Part shown: positions 6,553 through 11,323 of the stretch, piece after piece | Position numbering within the stretch: position 1 is the stretch's first letter | Layout: every line of letters begins with the position of its first letter | Assembly: GCA_910585665.1 (NCBI GenBank) | Contig: CAJUFI010000092.1 | Coordinates: forward strand, 1 to 11,323 | From: an uncultured Acetatifactor sp. | GTDB taxonomy: Bacteria; Bacillota; Clostridia; Lachnospirales; Lachnospiraceae | Length of the DNA: 11,323 nucleotides | Direction of reading: 5' to 3' | Made by a program: the position numbers and the translations under genes | Notes under the pieces: model-generated | Databases searched by the model: none | Seen by the model: only the letters and a program-made list of their open reading frames with translations | Told to the model about the DNA's origin: nothing

Positions 6553-6590
6553 AGCCGTTTTCGTTCTGTTCTGGCCTTTTTTCTCTGGAA
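6553..6590 (+). repeat. Short stretch resembling the core of the 102-bp element
   Basis: AGCCGTTTTCGTT (6553-6565) is identical to 138-150 of element copy A. The following bases continue to resemble it after a small gap (CTGG, then a CTTT/TCTC pyrimidine run). Neither terminal repeat is present. It may be a relic of an old insertion now serving as leader sequence, or chance in a low-complexity region. Confidence 0.25.
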
Positions 6591-6625
6591 AGAAAATAAG
6601 CATACACGCAACCGGAGGTCTTCAG

Positions 6626-7897
6626 ATGTCATCCACAAGATACAAAATATCCAACAGGAACATATACGGATTCAAAATCAACCTACCTCAGACCATCCTG
6701 CTGCTTCCCGTCATGATGGCGCTGGCGCTGCTGGTGGAATTCGCCCTGGGGCCGATTCTGTATCCATTCTACCAAAAAGAAGCCGCCCTGGAAGAAAACG
6801 CTGTCGGAAACGAAGCCGGACAGGATATCCCCGTCGCGTCCTCCATCGCAGACATGGAGACCCTGGGCGCCTTCACTTTGATTGTAAAGGGAGTCGTCAT
6901 CAACAATGACACAGTCCGCAGCGGAAACGAAATCTACCATCGAGTCCAGCTGCCCAGCGGCGAAAAAGTCATCGCTCACATCAACAAAAAAGCCATCCAG
7001 GACACCGATGAGCCTGGCGTTTACCGTATGCCCGCAGGCACCTGGAAGGAGTGGGATCCCCCTGCGGAAGTCATGATATTCGAGGATTTTCTGGCTTCCA
7101 CGGATCACTATGTGGACATGTACGGGGACTATATGCCGGTGCTGACAGAGGACAGCTACACCAGAGCCCTGGGCATGAAAGCTTCTGTATGGATTTACGT
7201 CATTATCCTTTTGCTCTACCGTACTATCGGGGTGCGGCGCTGGCGTTTCGCCCCCGCCCTTTTCTGGAAAAGGGATCCTCTGCTGCCCCGGAACGACCTG
7301 GAATGCTGGTGCGCCTCCACCTTTGCCATCTGGGCCCACTCCTTTGACATGCTGGAGGGCTGGCCTTTGATTACGGGAGCCCACGGAAGCCGGAAAGTAG
7401 TCTCCAATTTCCGGAATGTGTCCCTGGGCCAGCAGTGGGGCATCCGGAACAGACAGGAAGGCCTTGCAACCGTGCACGAGCTGGTGGAAAAGCATGCAGG
7501 ACAGTTGGACACCATGTACGCCGGCTGGGATCTGTGCCGCGCCACCCAGCTGTTGGGCATGATGTATCTGGTGAAGATGATTGACCGGGAAGAGTTGGAT
7601 CGAGAATTCAGCCGGACAGGCAAAATCCTCCAGCAGCATTTCCACTCCTGGGACGAAATGGCAGAGAGCTACCTGAGCGGCTACGAGGCCTGGTGCGCCA
7701 GGACAGGCCAGAGTGACGCAGCCCAATATGCCGCAAGGCGCAGGGCCATTTACATGAGATTGAAAGCAAACCCGGACGGGCCCTACTCGGTGCCCTGGCA
7801 GACTGACCTGAACTGGACGCCGGGCGTAAAAGCCCAACGGACGGCATTGAACAGAGTTCTGTTCCGTTACCGGCCTGTCAAGTTCAATATAACCTAA
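6626..7897 (+). CDS. DUF1266 domain membrane protein
   Basis: The 423-residue product has a DUF1266 domain in its C-terminal half: DLECWCASTFAIWAHSFD (from about 224), QQWGIRNRQEGL (269-280), GWDLCRATQLLGMMYLV (around 300-316) and HSWDEMAESYLSGYEAW (around 340-356) fit the family pattern WGI..r.eal...aWDl.Ra...sW.e...sYl.G. The function of this family is unknown. The N-terminal half has a hydrophobic segment at about 21-48 and a second at about 186-205, bracketing a 135-residue region that should lie outside the membrane, with the DUF1266 domain inside. The middle region (LIVKGVVINNDTVRSGNEIYHRVQL) is predicted beta-rich and I do not recognise it. A strong promoter and GGAGG ribosome site precede it. 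The 3' end overlaps the convergent aldo/keto reductase gene by 14 bp. Confidence 0.85.
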   Translation: MSSTRYKISNRNIYGFKINLPQTILLLPVMMALALLVEFALGPILYPFYQKEAALEENAVGNEAGQDIPVASSIADMETLGAFTLIVKGVVINNDTVRSGNEIYHRVQLPSGEKVIAHINKKAIQDTDEPGVYRMPAGTWKEWDPPAEVMIFEDFLASTDHYVDMYGDYMPVLTEDSYTRALGMKASVWIYVIILLLYRTIGVRRWRFAPALFWKRDPLLPRNDLECWCASTFAIWAHSFDMLEGWPLITGAHGSRKVVSNFRNVSLGQQWGIRNRQEGLATVHELVEKHAGQLDTMYAGWDLCRATQLLGMMYLVKMIDREELDREFSRTGKILQQHFHSWDEMAESYLSGYEAWCARTGQSDAAQYAARRRAIYMRLKANPDGPYSVPWQTDLNWTPGVKAQRTALNRVLFRYRPVKFNIT

Positions 7898-9062
7898 AAA
7901 CAGATACGATTTTCCGTCCAATCCTGTACACCGGCCCTTCCAGCTGTCTTCGGGCGTTTTTCAGCTCCTTCCGAATCTCTATGTGCTGGGGACAATGCCT
8001 CTCGCATTTCCCGCACTGGATGCAGTTGGAGGCCGCGGAGGATGTCCTGCGCATGGCGGTGCACATGAAATACTCCATCAGCGCCGCCATCTTTCCCTCG
8101 GAATAGCGGCGGTTGTAGGCCGCGAAGGTTCCCGGGATGTCCACGTTCTTCGGACAGGGCATGCAATAACCGCAGCCGGTGCAGCCCACTTTCATCTTCG
8201 CGTTGATGGCCTGCACTACCTTTTGCAGCATGCCCTCCTCATCAGGGCCCAGCTCGCCCACGGACACCTCCGAAGCCGTCTTCACATTATCCTCCACCAT
8301 CTCCCGGGAATTCATCCCGGACAGCACGCAGGTCACCTCCGGCTGGTTCCACAGCCAGCGCAGGGCCCAACCCGCCGGGGTATGCTTCACGGGATGGGCA
8401 TCGAACAGCTTTTTCGCCTCCTCCGGCAGATTGTTCACCAGCTTCCCGCCCCGGAGCGGCTCCATGATGATGACAGGCAGCCCTTTCGAAGCGGCGTACT
8501 GCAGCCCTCTGCGCCCGGCCTGGGAGTTCTCATCCATGTAATTATACTGAATCTGGCAGAAATCCCAGTGGTATTCATCCACCAGCTGGCAGAACATGTC
8601 GGAATTCCCATGGTAGGAAAATCCCACCTGACGGATTTCGCCGCTGTTCCGCTTCTCCTCCAGCCACTCCACTACCCCCAAGCCCTTCAGCCGCTCCCAG
8701 GTCTGTACGTCCGTCAGCATATGCATGAGATAGTAATCCACATAGTCCGTTCTAAGGCGCCTGAGCTGCTCCCTGAAATACTTTTCCATGCTGTCCGCCG
8801 CCTTGATCAGATAATGGGGCAGCTTGGTGGCGATGGCTACCTGGCCGCGGATATGGTTGCGCTCCAGAATCTCCCCCAGAGCTGCCTCGCTGCCGGGATA
8901 CACATACGCCGTGTCATAATAGTTCACCCCTCCCCGGAAGGCAGCCAGGATTTCTTCCTCCGCCTTGTCCACATCCACCTTGCCCCCCGACCGCGAAAAC
9001 CTCATGCAGCCATAGCCGAGGATGGAGATATCGTTGCCGTATTTGTCTTTCCTGTAATTCAT
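7884..9062 (-). CDS. Aldo/keto reductase with two C-terminal [4Fe-4S]-type motifs
   Basis: The 392-residue product is an aldo/keto reductase of the type common in anaerobic Clostridia, with an oxidoreductase barrel and a ferredoxin-like tail. The catalytic tetrad is visible: Asp50 and Tyr55 in YYDTAYVYPGSEAALG, Lys80 in IATK and His114 in DYYLMH. The tail has Cys294, 297, 300 and 303 (CTGCGYCMPCP) and Cys347, 350, 353 and 357 (CIQCGKCERHCP), enough for two clusters. Such enzymes are thought to use NAD(P)H or reduced ferredoxin; the substrate is unknown. GAGGAGG lies directly upstream of the ATG. No clear promoter is seen; the gene is downstream of the repeat cluster and the lipoprotein gene on the same strand, about 294 bp away, so it is probably transcribed separately. 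Its last 14 bases overlap the convergent DUF1266 gene. Confidence 0.93.
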   Translation of the reverse strand: MNYRKDKYGNDISILGYGCMRFSRSGGKVDVDKAEEEILAAFRGGVNYYDTAYVYPGSEAALGEILERNHIRGQVAIATKLPHYLIKAADSMEKYFREQLRRLRTDYVDYYLMHMLTDVQTWERLKGLGVVEWLEEKRNSGEIRQVGFSYHGNSDMFCQLVDEYHWDFCQIQYNYMDENSQAGRRGLQYAASKGLPVIIMEPLRGGKLVNNLPEEAKKLFDAHPVKHTPAGWALRWLWNQPEVTCVLSGMNSREMVEDNVKTASEVSVGELGPDEEGMLQKVVQAINAKMKVGCTGCGYCMPCPKNVDIPGTFAAYNRRYSEGKMAALMEYFMCTAMRRTSSAASNCIQCGKCERHCPQHIEIRKELKNARRQLEGPVYRIGRKIVSVFRLY

Positions 9063-9169
9063 CCGATTCCTCCTCGTTGAACCAAAATATACTTAGAACA
9101 CCCAAGTCCCTCATCCTACGGCTTTCGAGAAGCCTGTCAGACGCCTTTCTCCTCCATAGATGATTCTGC

Positions 9170-9326
9170 GCCATGGCCGCTTCCGCTCAGAGCCCACTCT
9201 GTGCCATGGCTGATTCCACTCCAGGGCCAATTCCGCTCCACAGCCCATTCCGCTCAGAGCCCACTCTGTGCCATGGCTGATTCCGCTCCAGGGCCCACTC
9301 TGTACCACGGCTGATTCCGCTCCATA
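9170..9326. repeat. Cluster of degenerate ~34-bp repeats in the gap between two minus-strand genes
   Basis: Units begin at 9170, 9203, 9270 and 9304 and follow GCCATGGCTGATTCCGCTCC then a GGGCCCACTCTGT-type tail. The second unit is about twice as long (67 bp), with an inserted CCAATTCCGCTCC-type half. Within the cluster, CAGAG CCCA CTCTG forms a small stem-loop (twice) and GCCATGGC is a palindrome. Nothing suggests coding: the frames stay open in several registers because the units lack stops, and unit lengths of 33 and 34 shift frame. The rest of the 294-bp gap (9063-9169 and 9327-9356) holds only the reductase ribosome site and no clear terminator or promoter. Confidence 0.75.
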
Positions 9327-9356
9327 AAAAGCCCAGAACCTATGCAGATTCCCAAT

Positions 9357-11180
9357 TCACACATCAGCTGCCGCGCCCCACTGCTCCGCCAGATACCGCA
9401 ATATCTCCTCCACGGAAGCCTTCTGCGCGTCCTCCGGATACATGTTTTTCCAGGAAATCGTATACGGAATTTCCTCTTTCCCCGCCAGGAAGCTTTCCCG
9501 GAGCCCTTCCCAGTCCGCCTGACTGACCTCATTCCCTTCCGCATCATAACAGGTCTCCTCCCAGGAGTCCTCCCCCTGGGCCTGCATGTGAAGCCCCCGG
9601 TACGCCACACTGTACACACACCCGTCCCTCAGATAATAGGCGCCCTCCTGTCGGAAGCTTTCGGCATACCCGTTCCGCGTGATATCGGAAGCCATATAAT
9701 AGACCACCCCGTCCCTGTCCCGGAACGCCTGCCCTTCGGAACCGGAAACGCCGATATCCAGCTCAGAGAAGCCGTCATAAAGTTCCTGGGGCAGCTCCCT
9801 GATTCCGTCCCCCGACTGGTCCACCTGATAAAAATGGTTCTCCGAATACAGCCCCGTCCCCGCCATCACCTGCACCAGCAGCTCCAGCCTGCCGTCCCCG
9901 TCCAGGTCATGAACCGTCACGCCGAAGACAAAAGGCTCATAACCCCACGGTATCCACTGATCCTTCGTCTCCGCAAATATTGCCAGCTGCCTGGCGGCGT
10001 CCTGATCCAGCCCGCTTAGATCCAGCGCTTCCTCCTGAATCTCTCCCAGCACCTGGGAAATGCTCTGATTCTTCCCCTCCGTATTCAGGGCGGAGCAAAG
10101 CTGGGACATATAGCGGAAAGTCCCCTCCCCGCCCTTGTAGATCCGCACCTCCTGATGCCTGGTTCCCGCGTCCTCCCCGGCAATCTGCTCATAGGTGCAG
10201 ATAATCAGCACATCCTTGTATCCGTCCTGATCGTAATCCGGAAACGCCACCGCGTCAATCTGCCGGAAGCAGTCATCCCCCCTCAGATCCCCGTCCCTGA
10301 CCTCCGGAAACGCGAACACTTCCCGCCCCGCCTGTTCCAGCCGGAAGGTGACGTCCTGCCGGAAATCCTCCAGGATATCCGGCCCATAGGACACGAATTC
10401 CACCTCCCCCCAGCCCTCCAGCTCCAGGGAAAAGCTCTGTTCCTCAATCTTCCGAATCCTCTTCAGATCATCCTTGTTATCGAAATACCGATTTGAAACA
10501 AACTGGTAATCGCCATTCCGGTTCCTCAGCACAGCGATGCAATCGGAAACATAATCCGAAGCCGCTTTGAAGCGAAGCTCATACACCTCTCCCGCCCGCC
10601 TCCCGCCGGTGCAAACAAAGGTACAGAAGTTCGTGTCTCCGTGCTGGAAGACATAGCAGTCAGTAGCCTCCAGATAGACCCAGTCCAGCCCGCCTGTCAT
10701 GTCCGCCATGCCAATGCCCGCCTTCCGCTGCAGAAACGCCTCTATCTGCGCCGTTGTCAGCCTGGTCAGGTCCGTCTCCACAGAATAACCGGCCTCCTCA
10801 TAGGCCCTCCGCTCCGCCTCCGACAGCGGCTGCGACTCCATCCCCGCCCCGTTATACAGGATTTCGTTCAAATCTGCCCCGGATACCATGTCATATTGGG
10901 ACAGCAGGAATCCGTTGTTCTCCGCCTGGTTGACGAAATCCGTGAAGGCTCTCAGCTCCTCCACCGTCAGTTCCACCGGCAATGTCCCGGAATCAGCCTC
11001 CGATTCCGAAGGCCCTCCCGCTTCTTCCTCCCTGTCGTCCAAATCATCACTTTTTTCTGTATCTTCTGTCAGGACTTCCCCAAAGTCCCCTCCCCGGCGC
11101 TCCGCCGCACACCCGCTGCACAGCATGGCCATGCATAACACCGCCGCACAGCAAAAAAACAAAATCTTCTTCTCTTTCAT
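9357..11180 (-). CDS. Large lipoprotein with two calcium-loop-like (FG-GAP/EF-hand-type) motifs
   Basis: The 607-residue product starts MKEKKILFFCCAAVLCMAML and has a lipobox LCSGC with Cys24 as the lipidated residue, so it should be anchored on the outer face of the cytoplasmic membrane. Residues 30-66 are an acidic linker. Two similar loops follow: DYDQDGYKDVLII (315-327) and HDLDGDGRLELLVQV (424-438). The D-x-D-x-D-G pattern followed by hydrophobic beta residues is typical of calcium sites in FG-GAP/VCBS-type repeats and EF-hand-like loops. I do not recognise the rest. AAAGGG precedes the ATG at a usual distance; no convincing promoter is seen in the 90 bp up to element copy C. Family members are common as single genes in Lachnospiraceae (recalled, unchecked); the role is unknown, perhaps cell-surface binding. 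Confidence 0.8.
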   Translation of the reverse strand: MKEKKILFFCCAAVLCMAMLCSGCAAERRGGDFGEVLTEDTEKSDDLDDREEEAGGPSESEADSGTLPVELTVEELRAFTDFVNQAENNGFLLSQYDMVSGADLNEILYNGAGMESQPLSEAERRAYEEAGYSVETDLTRLTTAQIEAFLQRKAGIGMADMTGGLDWVYLEATDCYVFQHGDTNFCTFVCTGGRRAGEVYELRFKAASDYVSDCIAVLRNRNGDYQFVSNRYFDNKDDLKRIRKIEEQSFSLELEGWGEVEFVSYGPDILEDFRQDVTFRLEQAGREVFAFPEVRDGDLRGDDCFRQIDAVAFPDYDQDGYKDVLIICTYEQIAGEDAGTRHQEVRIYKGGEGTFRYMSQLCSALNTEGKNQSISQVLGEIQEEALDLSGLDQDAARQLAIFAETKDQWIPWGYEPFVFGVTVHDLDGDGRLELLVQVMAGTGLYSENHFYQVDQSGDGIRELPQELYDGFSELDIGVSGSEGQAFRDRDGVVYYMASDITRNGYAESFRQEGAYYLRDGCVYSVAYRGLHMQAQGEDSWEETCYDAEGNEVSQADWEGLRESFLAGKEEIPYTISWKNMYPEDAQKASVEEILRYLAEQWGAAADV

Positions 11181-11270
11181 AGATGCCCTTTCTCACCGCA
11201 TTTCATCCAGAAAATATCTGCAAACCGAATACAGCATATGCTTCCATACCGCATATCCCGTTTCAGGCAT

Positions 11271-11323
11271 AGGAATTGTCGGAAAATAACTGATGCAACT
11301 TGTTTAGGAGAAAGCCCAGAAAT
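11271..11323 (-). mobile_element. Copy C of the 102-bp element, inverted, cut by the window end
   Basis: The 53 bases present are identical to the reverse complement of the right half of copy A, including AGGAATTGTC at the tip and TA at the border (11270-11271). It lies about 90 bp upstream of the lipoprotein gene, with its tip pointing towards it. The perfect match suggests recent movement, or gene conversion with copy A. Confidence 0.8.

Noticed and set aside
6527..6625. Riboswitch or attenuator in the DUF1266 leader
   Set aside because: Only a 4-bp CCAG/CTGG pairing before a pyrimidine run is visible, with no recognisable aptamer motif.
7983..9080. Plus-strand open frame antisense to the aldo/keto reductase
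   Set aside because: The minus strand has the complete catalytic tetrad and iron-sulfur motifs with a ribosome site; the antisense frame has no family features.
9111..9308. Minus-strand repeat protein of the HGTEWALSG type
   Set aside because: It is only the intergenic repeat array read in one of several open phases; unit lengths that shift frame argue against coding.
9170..9326. CRISPR array
   Set aside because: The repeats abut and vary, there are no unique equal-length spacers, and no cas genes are present.

Overview
The window looks like a stretch of a gut-type Clostridia chromosome, probably Lachnospiraceae. This is an inference from G+C-rich coding sequence, strong AGGAGG-type ribosome sites, sigma-A promoters, and a gene set made of a Cache-type chemoreceptor, a DUF4886 protein, deoB, a DUF1266 protein and a 4Fe-4S aldo/keto reductase. 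No tRNA, rRNA, CRISPR array, phage gene or transposase gene is visible.

Left end (1-1638): two broken genes lie head to head. On the minus strand is the 3' part of a putative zinc metalloprotease-like gene (HEAQH motif), cut by a 102-bp transposase-less element. On the plus strand is the 3' part of an AlkZ-like winged-helix protein. Both lack their 5' ends and meet near 580-605, as expected if a deletion removed the spacer and both starts of a divergent gene pair. From 1639 to 2986 come a DUF4886 SGNH-type hydrolase (minus), its promoter, a second copy of the element inside what may be a decayed membrane-protein frame, and an orphan promoter that closely matches the deoB promoter.

Centre (2987-6625): a full-length methyl-accepting chemotaxis protein with a strong promoter and terminator, then deoB (phosphopentomutase, minus). 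The deoB/DUF1266 intergenic region holds divergent promoters, a 14-bp triple repeat and a short stretch resembling the core of the small element.

Right end (6626-11323): a two-membrane-segment DUF1266 protein converges on, and overlaps by 14 bp, an aldo/keto reductase with two C-terminal iron-sulfur motifs. A degenerate ~34-bp repeat cluster follows, then a 607-residue lipoprotein with two calcium-loop-like motifs, and a third copy of the small element, inverted and cut by the window end.

The genes do not form one pathway; nearly all are single-gene units. The most distinctive content is the small mobile element: three copies, TA flanks, terminal inverted repeats, a hairpin with a compensatory base-pair change, and insertions whose interrupted frames are restored when the element and one TA are removed in silico. 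I see no convincing multi-gene novel system; the element family and the duplicated deoB-type promoter deserve most attention.
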